A stretch of 25,144 bases of DNA from Ophiosphaerella korrae. Lineage: Eukaryota; Ascomycota; Dothideomycetes; Pleosporales; Phaeosphaeriaceae. The stretch is from positions 1 to 25,144 of the forward strand of contig JALNQF010000524.1 in the NCBI GenBank assembly GCA_028456385.1, read 5' to 3'. Of this stretch, positions 1-10,026 are shown piece after piece (the stretch's first letter is position 1; each line of letters opens with the position of its first letter). The notes under the pieces were generated by a model. That model worked only from the letters and a program-made list of their open reading frames with translations. It did no database searches and was not told where the DNA came from. Position numbers and translations under genes: made by a program.

Positions 1-69
<69 letters not shown>
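1..69. repeat. (TAG)23 trinucleotide microsatellite
   Basis: Twenty-three perfect TAG units, open at the left window edge, so the true length is unknown. In one frame it would be poly-Gln if it was CAG before RIP. In another it reads as poly-Ser (AGT), and that Ser frame stays open to about 178. The sequence alone cannot decide between a natural TAG repeat and a fully RIP-converted CAG repeat. Confidence 0.95.
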
Positions 70-560
70 CTTTAGAGGTAGTGTAAGAGTAAGATATATA
101 AGTATAAGTAGCTTTCTTAGCTTTACTCTACAAGAACAAGTTAGTATAATAATTACTAATATAAAAAGTAAGCTTTAAAAGCTTTAAAAATAGTAACTTA
201 TAATAGCTATAATAATAGTTACTAAAGAGTTTACGAGGCTATAAAAACTCTAAATATACTACGCGCAGCGTATAAGCGCTTAGTACCTACGTATAAGCTT
301 AAAATAAATAGAATCGTAGGTAAAGGTATTTTTAACTAAGTTTAGATAACTACTATAAAACTTATTAAATAGCTCTACTACGTAGCTTACCTAGAAGGTA
401 TATTATAAGTTAGAGCTTTACTCTATATAATTTAGGTAAGCCTATAGTAGTAAGCGAGCTATATAAGCTATTTAAGCTACTCTACTATATATAAGTAGCT
501 TAGCTTAGATAGCTCTTTAATTAATAATTATCTCCTACTTATTCCTAAGCTTATATCTCG
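70..560. other. Unassigned AT-rich segment left of chromovirus A
   Basis: About 490 bp without a feature I recognise. The frame beginning at base 1 has TAA/TAG interruptions that could all be RIP-altered Gln or Trp, and around 229-330 it reads like a basic protein stretch, but no domain is evident. The frame beginning at base 2 has no stop from the window edge to about 178. It is not similar to the matching part of chromovirus B: similarity between A and B stops at about 560, inside RNase H, so this is a breakpoint with unrelated DNA. It could be the remains of another transposon or of a Gln/Ser-repeat gene. Confidence 0.4.
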
Positions 561-562
561 TA

Positions 563-2808
563 ATATACTTTTAGTATATACTCTCTAATATTTAAGTATA
601 TTAACTATTATAAGTAGCTCTTTATTATATATATTATATCTTTCTTTTTATTCTATAAACTTCCCTAAATAGTATATAATTAGATACTACTTCTCTTTAT
701 ACTCTTATAGCGCTATTACTCTATAAGCTAAATTAGATATATTAGTCTTAATAACTAGAGTCTTATTACTATAAAATTACTTTAGAACTAGTAGTATAAT
801 ATAGGCTTACTTAAGTTCTTTATATACTTATTTCTACTCTACTCTTTATTCTTATATTATATCTTTCTTTATAAGCTTTATAAGTAGTAGTACTTTCTTA
901 GAAAATTCTTCTATAAAGTATTAGTTAAAGTTAATAAATCTTAAGAATAATTATATATCTTTAACTATCTTAAGTTCTTTTATTCTTTTACTACTTTAAT
1001 CTTTTTTTAGCTTATCTTAACTTTGTTAATACTTATTATATATCCTAGAAACTCTACTTTTATCTTATACTATTTATATTTCTCTAGCTTTAGTTATAAG
1101 TTATATTAGTCTAAGTACTATAGTACTATTATTACTTACTCTACGTGCTTACTTTCTTCTTTAGATTATATTAGTATATTATCTAGGTAGGCTATAATAA
1201 ACTTATCTAAGTATTCTTATAATATATTATTAATTTGTTTTTAGAATATTACTAGTATATTTATTAGACTAAAGGGTATTACTATATACTTATAATATCT
1301 ATAGCGTATTTAGAACGTTATCTTCTACTCTTTACTTACCTTAATTTATATTAGGTAGTATCTATCTTTTAGGTCTAGCTTTATAAAAATCTTTACTCTA
1401 CTTAGGTTATTTTAGAGCTTATCTATATTTAGTAGTAGGTATTAGTCTTTTACTATAATATTGTTTAATTTTTAGTAGTTTACGTATATTCTTAGTAGTT
1501 TTTTCTTCTTAAGTATAAAGAAGATTAGAAATCCTACTAATAATAAGGATTCTTATATATATCTTTTCTTTAAGTCTCTATTTAGTCTTTCTTAGAGTAT
1601 TACTAATTTACTCTCTATTAATTAGTAAATAGGCCTAAAAGGTAGCTCTTTTCTATCTTATAACTTAATTATATAGTCCTAAGGTTAGTACTTAGGTAAT
1701 ACTAGTATATCTATCTCTTCTATAAATAAGTAGCTAAACTTCTTATATTATTCTAGGATTTTAGAAGTTATACGTTACTCTTCTACTCTTACTTCTTAGC
1801 TTAGCGCCTTACTAGTACTTATAGAGTTACTTATTCTCTCTTAATAAGTTACTATTAAAGCTACTATTTTATATAGTACTTTCTTATCTACTATTAAATA
1901 CTACTAATATATAGGCTTAGATCTACGTACGTCTTTATAGTTATTAAATAAGAGGTTCTAGTTTTTCTAATTAACTCTAGGATTAAACTCTTATAGCTAT
2001 AAGAGTCCTAGTATAATATCTTTATTAGCTAAAACTAATACGTCTAGAGTAATCCTTATACTATATCCTTAAATAATAATCTCTATAGTTACTTTATTAC
2101 TAACTATTAGGTTTCCTAGTATTAGTTATCTATTTGTAATATAGATTAGATATAGTATCTTCTTTACTTATAGTTAGAGTCTTACTTATTTTACTACTTT
2201 AAGTATAATTAGGTTTATAAATAACTCTAAATCTACTAATACTTTTATTCTTTCTCTCTTTATCTTTACTAAGAGTTTAATAAGTCTTTTAGTATTAATA
2301 GCGTTATAGCTTCTAGATATATATCTAGTATTAGCTATTTACTTAAAAAAGACTTTATCTTATAATCTTTATTTATCTTTTAATAGAATCTTTAGAGTAT
2401 CTTAATCTCTTTATATTATTTATACTTTTTTAGCGTATAGGTTTACTAGATTATATTAATATATTAGTTGTTTATAAGTATCTTACTTATATTTACTTCT
2501 TTCTCTATTATACTTATAAAGTACTTAGCTTTTTACTTATCTTATAAGTATTATTTATATATTATCTTTATATACTCCTCTTAGTTTTATTTATATCTAG
2601 ATCTCTTATAAGAGAAATATCTAGATCCTATCTTATTAGAATAGTAGGTAAAGTAGTTATTATAGTAATATCCTATCTATAATAGTAGTAGATAGTTTAG
2701 GTTATATAAGTATAGTTAGTATTAGAGTTCTTATATTAATACTAGTTCTATAATAATTAGTGCCTAATTATTATTTATATATAATAATTTGTATTACTAG
2801 GTTTACTC
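563..2808 (-). pseudogene. Chromovirus A pol remnant: protease, RT, RNase H
   Basis: Minus-strand pol sequence in one frame, read from right to left. The protease active-site region is near 2231: the Asp codon is kept and followed by codons consistent with a mutated DSG. The reverse transcriptase shows the YxDD-type box at 1178-1189 as Tyr-Leu-Asp-Asn, where the second catalytic Asp has become Asn. The RNase H domain continues to about 563 and then stops abruptly, with no integrase after it. Many TAA/TAG stops fall at Gln and Trp positions. The domain order protease-RT-RNase H and the RT motif place it in Ty3/Gypsy (Metaviridae-type) elements. It cannot be translated and is a relic. Confidence 0.8.
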
Positions 2809-2813
2809 TACTT
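2809..2813. repeat. Target site duplication of element 2, left copy
   Basis: TACTT lies directly before the TG of the left LTR and is repeated at 9950-9954 directly after the CA of the right LTR. Five base pairs is the usual Ty3/Gypsy duplication. Confidence 0.85.
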
Positions 2814-3309
2814 TGTTACGGCTGTAACAAGAGAAAACTAATTTAAGCTAATTAGCCCTACTCTAGATAACGATAACGCATATAATCTATGGGAGAACGA
2901 ATTAGATTAGGAAGCTAACTATAATAGGGACACGTAATAAATTTGCGATTCGCGATCTTAGCAAATACAAAGTACGAAGCTAAGCACGTAATAAATTCGC
3001 AATTTGCGATCTTAGCAAACACGAAGTACAAAGCTAAGCACGTAATAAATTCGTGATTCGCGATCTTAGTAAACACGAAGCACGAAGCTAGCTAAGAGAC
3101 ATAGGTATATAGTTAGTAGGATGTACATCGTTAGGATAGTATTAGCAATTTAATCCTTTGACTATAGAACGCTAATACAAGGTAGTTGCGAAACACTCTC
3201 TATTGTTTATAAGTTATTGTAGATTATAACCTAAGCTTTTACTATTAACTCCTAATCTACTAATACTCTTTAGGTACTAGGAAGTCGACCCTAGTAATAC
3301 TCTATTACA
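2814..3309 (+). repeat. Left (5') LTR of element 2
   Basis: 496 bp, from TGTTACGG to CTATTACA. It has the same length as the right LTR at 9454-9949, and most differences between them are C/T or G/A. It contains three 54-bp tandem units (2931-3096). The promoter should lie in it, but I cannot point to a TATA box with confidence in such AT-rich DNA. Confidence 0.92.
2931..3096 (+). repeat. Three 54-bp tandem units in the left LTR of element 2
   Basis: Units start at 2931, 2985 and 3039. Each begins CACGTAATAAATT and ends with an AAGCTAAG-type sequence; the last is a few bases longer (AAGCTAGCTAAG). The core holds repeated ATTCGCG-type words and the palindrome TCGCGA, unusually CpG-rich for this window. 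It probably lies in the U3 part and could act as repeated regulatory sites. Confidence 0.9.
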
Positions 3310-3325
3310 CCTTGCTAATTTAGTT
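3310..3325 (+). other. Presumed primer-binding region of element 2
   Basis: The minus-strand primer should bind directly after the left LTR. The sequence starts CCTTGCTAATTTAG and does not begin with the TGG expected of a tRNA 3'-CCA match. Element 3 has CCTTACTAATTTAG at the same place. RIP of TGG would give TAG or TAA, not CCT, so mutation is a poor explanation. An unusual or self-derived primer, as in Tf1-type elements, is possible but unproven. Confidence 0.4.
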
Positions 3326-6300
3326 ATTACGAGAAGTAAAGCGTAAGTAGCGTATAGTCTAGCTAATATAATAGTAGAAAGTTTAACTAAAACAAGTAAA
3401 GCCCCTAAGAGCAGTTATAAGTCTAATAGCACTACATAGGAAACAATTAAGGACTAAATTAATAATCTAATCTTAGATAAAGAAGATATAAAAATAGTAA
3501 TTAATGCTTTAGAAACATAGAACAAGGAACTGTAAGATTACGCAAAGTAGAACAAAGCACAGATTAAAGCTATTATTAAAGGTTAGAATTAGATAGAACT
3601 AATTATATAACGTCTAGTAATAAGTATAATAAAGAAACTGCCTAAGATACTTATCCTTAAGAAGTTTAATAGAACAAGGGAGAAACTAAGACCCTTTATT
3701 ACCTTAGTATAACTCTAGATAGATGTACAAGTACTACACTTTAACATAGAAGAAAAGAAGGTAATATATATTAGGTTGCACCTTAAAGAAGACGCGATAA
3801 GATAGTATAAACCTTACTAGATAGATTATACGATACACTCTCTAATAACCTAGAAGGACGAAACTAGAGCTATTTTTAGAAGTTACGAGTACTTTACTAA
3901 ACGAATAAGAGTAGTATTTAGGGATATAGATGTTACCTAATAAGCTAAAGAATAGCTAGAGAAGCTTACATAAAGTTAAAGTGTTCTAAAGTACGTATTA
4001 TAGTTTAAATAACTATCTTAGAATATAGAATAGAATAAGTTAGCTTTGATATTACAATTTAAGCAAGGACTAAACTCTAAGATTTAATACGAGATAATAT
4101 ATATAGAGAAACTAAGGACACTAGAAGCCCTAAAGTAATAGGTAATATAAATTAATAATAATCTTCAAGAATAGAAGAAGAACAAATATAGAGGTTACAC
4201 CTAGAACTATAATAAAGGAGACCCTATAATCCTTAACGCTAATAAGGATAGAAAGAAAAAGAAGAATAAAGACTTTACGTACTTTAATTGTAGTAAACTA
4301 GGCTATTATATAAAAGACTACTAATCGTAAAAGAAGAGAAAAGATATAGTATATTATAAATACAGGAAACCTAGACACTTTACAAAGGACTATAAAAGTA
4401 AGGACCTAAAGAAAGAAACTTAGTTAAAGACGACTAAAAAGAAGAAAGAAGCACTATAAGTATAGGCTAAACCTTAGGAGAAGGTAGCTAGGAGCAAAGA
4501 AATATAACATGTAATACTCTATTAGACCTTTTGTTACAAGGATAACTACTATATATATCTTTCTAGTAAATAGAGAGTAAGATACTTCTTATAATAGAGA
4601 TGGAGAGTAGCTGTAACAAAAGAAAGAATAAAAGCTTAGCTAGAAGAAATAGCCTAAGTAATAGACCTACTAGTAGAAGATCTAGAAGGGGAAGAGCCCC
4701 TAGTACTATTAATCTAGGCTAAAGGACTAGCACTAGATAAAGAGACTACTACAACTACTTCTAAAGGACCGCAAAGAAGTAAGAGACAAGTTAGTATAAG
4801 AGATATAGAGTATGCCTAGCTAATAATATATAGTTACAATAGCCGCACAACAAGTAATATAGAGGAACGAAATAAAGAATAGAAGTTTGTTTAGAAATAC
4901 TTACTAGTTATAAGTATAGAGGAAGCGTACAAAGACTAGAAAGAACGTAATCCTAAAGAAATAAAGTTTATACTATTTTAAGAATAGATAAAGTAATATA
5001 TAGTTGTAGTAAAAAGAATACCTATACTAAGAGAATAGCAACACCTTACAAGAAAGACGCGATAGATTAATAAAGCCTATACACTAAGAGTACTAGTAGT
5101 ATACTATATCCTAACAATAGATATACCTAGTAGAAGCAAATACTAGGAAGGAGATAATAAAATAACAGATCTAAAACATCTAGTACACTTTAAAGTATTA
5201 TAGATATTATACCTAGATAAGAATTATATTATATATAGAAACCTTAAAGTAAATAACAACGTATAGCCTATAAGGAGAAGAGGCTATAACTATACAAGAG
5301 TAATTATAGTAGAAGATATCTAAGGATAAGAAATAATCCTAGAAGACAAATATATAGTAGTAAGACCTAGCCTAAAACTATCTAAGAAATACGTCTAAAG
5401 AGGACTATAGTACAAATATATATATAATAAGTGTCTAAAATACAAAGAATACAAACTTAAAGTAGGCCTATAGCCCTAGAAAGATAGATAATTTATAAAG
5501 TTACCTAAGTAAGAAAAACTAGAAGGTATAAGAGGCCTATATATTACGAAAATAAGTATATACTAAGGAAAGAAAGTATAATTAATAATTAATAGTAGAG
5601 CTACAAGAAACTTTATATTAAAGAAGTTTATAGAAACACAAGAAATAAAGTATATAATAAAGAAATACCCTCGACAACTAAGTACAATTAAAGGAAAACT
5701 ATTCTAGGAACTAATATAGTTTAAGATAGCACCTTTAACACTAAGGTTAGAAGGACTAGAAATTAAAAATATAGTTATAGACATAACGACAATTAATAAC
5801 GAACAAGATATAATATTAGGTATACTATAGTTATAGATAACTAACCCTTATATTAATTAGAGGATAGAGAAGATTAACTACTATAGAATAGACACGTTGA
5901 AGGCCTACAAAAACAACTACAAGGGAGAATTCCTAGAGGAATATAAGAAATAGGAAGAACAACTTATAGAACCTAAAGATTACCTTCTAGAATATTAACT
6001 ATAGGACTTAGCAATAGAAATAGAAAAAAGAAAAAACGTAGGGTAGAGCTTAGTCTACTAGAAAATAGAAGAAGAGTTAAAGATTAAACAAATATTTATT
6101 TAAAATGCAATAAAGAAGGGATAGATAAGAGAATCTAAATCCTTAGTAGCCTATAGACTTATCTTTGTAGACAAGAAAGGAACAAGTAATAAAAGACCTT
6201 ATATAGACTTTAGAAAAACTAACGTAGTTATAAACAAGAACTAATACCCCTTACTAAGGATAGACGTAATATAAGATAAACTACAAAAAGCAACAATCTT

Positions 6301-8806
6301 TACGAAGTTAGATATCTAGAACGCCTACTACTAAATTAGAATTAAAGAAGGCGATAAATAGAAAATAGTATTTAGAACACAATAGAGATTATATAAATAT
6401 TTAGTTATGCTATTTAGCTTAATAAATGCACTAGTAGTATTCTAAGAAAGGATTAATATAGTACTAAGAGAGTACTTAGATATATTTATATTTATATACT
6501 TAGACAACATCCTTATATTCTTAGAAATAGAGGAAGAATATATATAATATATATACAAAGTACTAGAAAAACTAGTAGAAGCTAAAATATTTCTTAAAAT
6601 AAGAAAATGCGAGTTCTATACAAAAGAAATAGATTTCCTAGGGTTTATTATAGAACTAGGAAAGATTAAGATTAATCTAGAAAAGATTAAGTTAATTAAC
6701 GAATAGCTAACACTAAGAAACCTAAAAGAGGTACAACAATTTTATAGGCTAGCTAACTTTTGTAGAAAGTTAATAGTAGGATAGTCTAAAGATATAGAAC
6801 TAATAACAAAACTTATAAAAAAAGATACGCTATTTAAATAGATATAGGAATACGACGAGGTATTTAAGAAGATTAAGAAGAAGTTTATAGAGAACTTAGT
6901 TATTAGAATGTATAACCTAGACCTACTAGTAATAGTAAAAATAGACGTATCTAACTTAGTCTATAGAATAGCACTGATATAGGAAGACCTAGAGACTAAA
7001 AAAGAATACTTAGTTAAGTACTTCTCTAAGAAAATAAAGATAGTAGAACTTAACTACCTAATCTACGACAAAGAAATACTAGTAATCTATAAAGTATTTA
7101 AGTAATAGAGAGTATACTTATAAGGAGCGAAACATTAGACAAAGGTCTATATAGACTATAAGAATCTTATAGGATTTATAATAAATAAAGAATTATTACA
7201 ACGCTATACGAGATAGTAGGAATACTTATTAATATTTAATATAGAAATTATATACACAAAAGGGAAAGATAATTAGTTTGTAGATACTCTTAGTAGAAGG
7301 CTAGACTTACAAGAAGAAGTAAGCGCTACTAGTATAGTTCTAGTTAAGAACAAAGAAGGATACTTAGTCCTAAATATATATAAAATAGCTGCAACACTTA
7401 AAAGGAAGAGTAGCGAGCTAGATAAATAGATTTAGAAAATAACAAAAGAAGTATCTAAAGAAATAGAAAAACTAGAAATCTAAGAAGGATTTGTATAAGC
7501 CTATAGAAGAATATATATCCTAAAGAAGATCTAGAGAGAATTTATACGATAATTCTATAAATTACTAGTATATAGTTACTAAGGTATTAAGAAAATATTA
7601 GATAGACTACTACGAGATTACTATATTCTAAAAGCAAGATAATTAGTAATAGAGGTACTACAAGACTGTATAGAATGTTAAAAGAATAAACACAATAGAT
7701 ATACACTATAGAGAATATTACAACTAGTAGAAGTACTAGAATAACTATAGGGAGTTATTACAATAGACTTTATTACGAAGTTACTAAAATCTAAAGACCT
7801 AATATTAGGGGTTAAATATAATAGAATCTTAACGATAGTAGATAAGCTTATAAAGTATACATACTTTAGACTATATAAAGAAAAAAGTAGGATAGAGGTT
7901 ACTATACACTAGGTTCTAGGAACCGTAATTAGTTAATATAGACTACTAGATAAGATTGTTATAGATAGAGACCTACGATTTACATTAAAACTATAGGGAA
8001 TAATAATAGTATAATTAGGAATTAAACATACAATGTCTATAGCATATTACCTATAAATAGATAGATAGTTAGAACAAATAAATTAGATAGTAGAACAATA
8101 CCTAAGATACTACCTTAATTACAACTAGAACAATTAGGTACAGCTACTACCTATAGCATAACTAGTATACAATAGTGTAAAGAACGTAGTAATAGGAGTA
8201 TTACTCTTCTTTACAAACTATAGATTTAAGCCTAATATATACTAGATACTAAGAAATTAGATATCTTAGTCTTTAAAAGGAGAAAACTTTGCTAATAGAC
8301 TTAAAAACATATACAACTAATTAAGATAGGACGTAGAGTTCTTGCAAGATCGAATAGTAAAGTACTATAATAGAAAGTACAAAAAGAGACCTTAATTTAG
8401 AGAGGGAGAAAAAGTATAGTTAGTATAAAAGAATATTAAGAGTAAACGCCTAAGTTTAAAATTAGACTACGTTAAAATAGGACTATACGAAATTAAGAAA
8501 GAAGTTACACTAGTTATATTTAAATTAAAGCTACTAAAAAGAATAAGGATACACTTAATATTCTACGTAGCCCTACTAGAATAAGCACTACTAGAAGTAG
8601 AACTACTAGTATACGAAGTAGATATATACAGAGAATAGGAAGAATAGGAAGTTAAAGAAATCCTATAGTACTAGTTTCGCAATAGGAGAAACTACTACTT
8701 AGTAGAATAGATAAGAATAGACGAAAAAGGACAACTATAGGAGAAAACATAGGAACTAGAAGATAATCTTAATTACCCTAAGAAACTAGAGGACTTTTAA
8801 AGTTAA
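3311..8806 (+). pseudogene. Element 2 Gag-Pol polyprotein, RIP-inactivated
   Basis: One frame runs from just after the LTR to a stop at 8804-8806, about 1832 codons, broken by many TAA/TAG codons at Gln/Trp positions. In order: a Gag region with two CCHC zinc knuckles (4280-4321 and 4352-4393), most Cys now Tyr; the aspartic protease box at 5591-5602, DSGA mutated to Asn-Ser-Arg-Ala; RT with Tyr-Leu-Asp-Asn at 6497-6508; RNase H with its first Asp near 6944; the integrase zinc part with Cys-Ile-Glu-Cys at 7667-7678; the integrase catalytic triad at about 7766 (D), 7964 (D) and 8072 (E); and a C-terminal chromodomain at about 8645-8797. All domains share one frame, so no frameshift is needed between Gag and Pol. 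The start codon is uncertain because RIP turns ATG into ATA. Confidence 0.92.
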
Positions 8807-8811
8807 AATCC

Positions 8812-9453
8812 CCTAGAGCGCTTTACGGCAAACTAAGAAAATTAGCGCTACTAGCGCTAAATAGAGAGGCGTTAGGAACGCCTAATATAGCAAGAGCTAG
8901 TACAGCCTAGACTATATCCTTAAGGTCTATCTTAGCCTCTAAGGTACGAGACTATTTAGACAATTTAGCGTTATTATACGCCTTTATCTTACAAAGACGC
9001 TCAACACAAGAATAAAGATTTGCTAGCTTATAAAGAGTTAGCTTACGTTTAGCCTTAGCTTCTATAAGCTATAATAATAGTATCTCTTAAGCTTAGTTAA
9101 TAGCTCGCCCTATATAATTTAGTAAGAAGAAACTATATAGAAATTAAATACTTACACTTTGTAAGAGAAACACTAGATAGTATGTACTTGTATTAAATAT
9201 TAGCTAGGATACACTTATTGTAGTATTTGCTATCTTTTAAAGATATAAGACAAGTAAGCTTTAACTAAGTATAATAGGCGTAAGGAAACATTTTAACCTT
9301 GTTACGAGTAATACGAGTAATAAGAAGAAGCTTATTGTAATTAGAATACAAAGATATAGAGAATAATAAAGAACTAGAAATAAACGAAGAAACTAGACTA
9401 ATAACCTTAGGCCTAGGATAGAGAAATAAGAACCTATCTAAAGAGGGGAATAG
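8812..9453 (-). pseudogene. Antisense frame with Zn2Cys6-like cluster, element 2
   Basis: The roughly 640 bp between the chromodomain and the right LTR read as protein on the minus strand. From the LTR edge at 9453 a frame runs about 62 codons without a stop. It includes a possible ATG at 9289-9291, just before six Cys/Tyr positions spaced CX2CX6CX9CX2CX6C (9190-9282; the third and fifth are still Cys, the others Tyr by TGY to TAY). In a second frame, about 8812-9110, a Lys/Glu/Leu-rich coiled-coil-like segment follows, with a few stops at likely Gln/Trp sites. Element 3 conserves both parts and has an intact CAA where element 2 has a stop. The join between the two frames is unexplained (intron, frameshift or two ORFs). 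The motif resembles fungal binuclear zinc clusters; no function is assigned. Confidence 0.6.
9440..9453 (+). other. Polypurine tract of element 2
   Basis: AAAGAGGGGAATAG ends directly at the right LTR. It is the expected priming site for plus-strand DNA synthesis, and its position fixes the orientation and the LTR boundary. Confidence 0.8.
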
Positions 9454-9949
9454 TGTTATAGCTATAACAAGAGAAAACTAATTTAAGCTAATTAGCCCTA
9501 CTCTAGATAACGACAACGCATATAATCTATAGGAGAACGAATTAGATTAGGAAGCTAACTATAATAGGGACACGTAATAAATTCGCAATTCGCGATCTTA
9601 GTAAATACAAAGTACAAAGCTAAGTACGTAATAAATTTATAATTTGTAATCTTAGTAAATACAAAGCACGAAGCTAAGCACGTAATAAATTCGCGATTCG
9701 CGATCTTAGCAAACACGAAGCACGAAGCTAGCTAAGAGATATAGGTATATAGTTAGTAGGATGTACATTATTAGGATAGTATTAGTAATTTAATCCTTTA
9801 ACTATAGAACGCTAATACAGAGTAGTTGCGAAACACCCTCTATTGTTTATAAGTTATTGTAGATTATAACCTAAGCTTTTACTATTAACTCTTAATCTAC
9901 TAATACCTTTTAGGTACTAAGAAGTCGACCCTAGTGACACCCTATTACA
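9454..9949 (+). repeat. Right (3') LTR of element 2
   Basis: 496 bp, from TGTTATAG to CTATTACA, matching 2814-3309 end to end. It carries the same three 54-bp units and is followed by the TACTT duplication. Confidence 0.92.
9571..9736 (+). repeat. Three 54-bp tandem units in the right LTR of element 2
   Basis: Units start at 9571, 9625 and 9679 and match those at 2931-3096. The middle unit is the most RIP-altered: its CpG words have become TTTATAATTTGTAAT-like sequence, while the third keeps ATTCGCGATTCGCGATC. Confidence 0.9.
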
Positions 9950-9954
9950 TACTT
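9950..9954. repeat. Target site duplication of element 2, right copy
   Basis: TACTT, identical to 2809-2813, directly after the CA end of the right LTR. The sequence then continues as chromovirus A. Confidence 0.85.
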
Positions 9955-10026
9955 AGTATTTTTTATCTTACTATTCTTTTACTAAGTAGTAGCTATCTAC
10001 TAGTTTCTAGATTTCTTTTATAAATC
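9955..10026 (-). pseudogene. Chromovirus A, short block right of element 2
   Basis: Continues A beyond the insertion. It aligns with about 22052-22127 of B and ends at the LTR of B, which starts at 10027. It belongs to the stretch between gag and protease in family 1. It is too short to show a domain. Confidence 0.75.

Larger units (their letters stand above)
2814..9949 (+). mobile_element. Element 2: complete RIP-mutated chromovirus (family 2)
   Basis: A full-length LTR retrotransposon of 7136 bp in plus orientation. It has two 496-bp LTRs beginning TG and ending CA, a 5-bp TACTT duplication, a Gag-Pol frame from 3311 to 8806, an antisense frame near the 3' end, and a polypurine tract at 9440-9453. 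It is inserted in the pol-side sequence of chromovirus A. It is the least mutated copy here: it keeps more CpA and TpG and, for example, intact Cys codons in the integrase zinc motif at 7667-7678 that are Tyr in element 3. It shares family, layout and length with element 3. It cannot be autonomous because the polyprotein is broken by many stops. Confidence 0.93.
560..10026 (-). mobile_element. Chromovirus A (Ty3/Gypsy, family 1), truncated and interrupted
   Basis: Remnant of a minus-strand LTR retrotransposon made of two blocks, about 560-2813 and 9950-10026, separated by element 2. The first block aligns with 19789-22042 of chromovirus B almost without gaps (offset 19228 at 581 and 19229 at 2813). 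The second aligns with B up to about 22127. A has no LTR, gag, or integrase in the window: its left end stops inside RNase H at about 560, and its right end stops where the LTR of B begins at 10027. Differences from B are mostly C/T and G/A, as RIP predicts. A must be older than element 2 and B, because both lie in it or against it. Confidence 0.8.

Noticed and set aside
2931..3096. CRISPR-like array
   Set aside because: The 54-bp units are directly adjacent, with no unique spacers, and they lie inside an LTR.
4280..4393. Zinc knuckles as evidence of a functional Gag
   Set aside because: Most Cys ligands are Tyr codons and the frame is broken by stops before and after, so it is a relic only.
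8830..9430. Sense-strand ORF (env-like) after pol in family 2
   Set aside because: Sense frames are Ser/Leu/Gln-rich and carry more stops; no signal peptide or membrane segment is seen, and the antisense frames read better. It cannot be fully excluded without a consensus.
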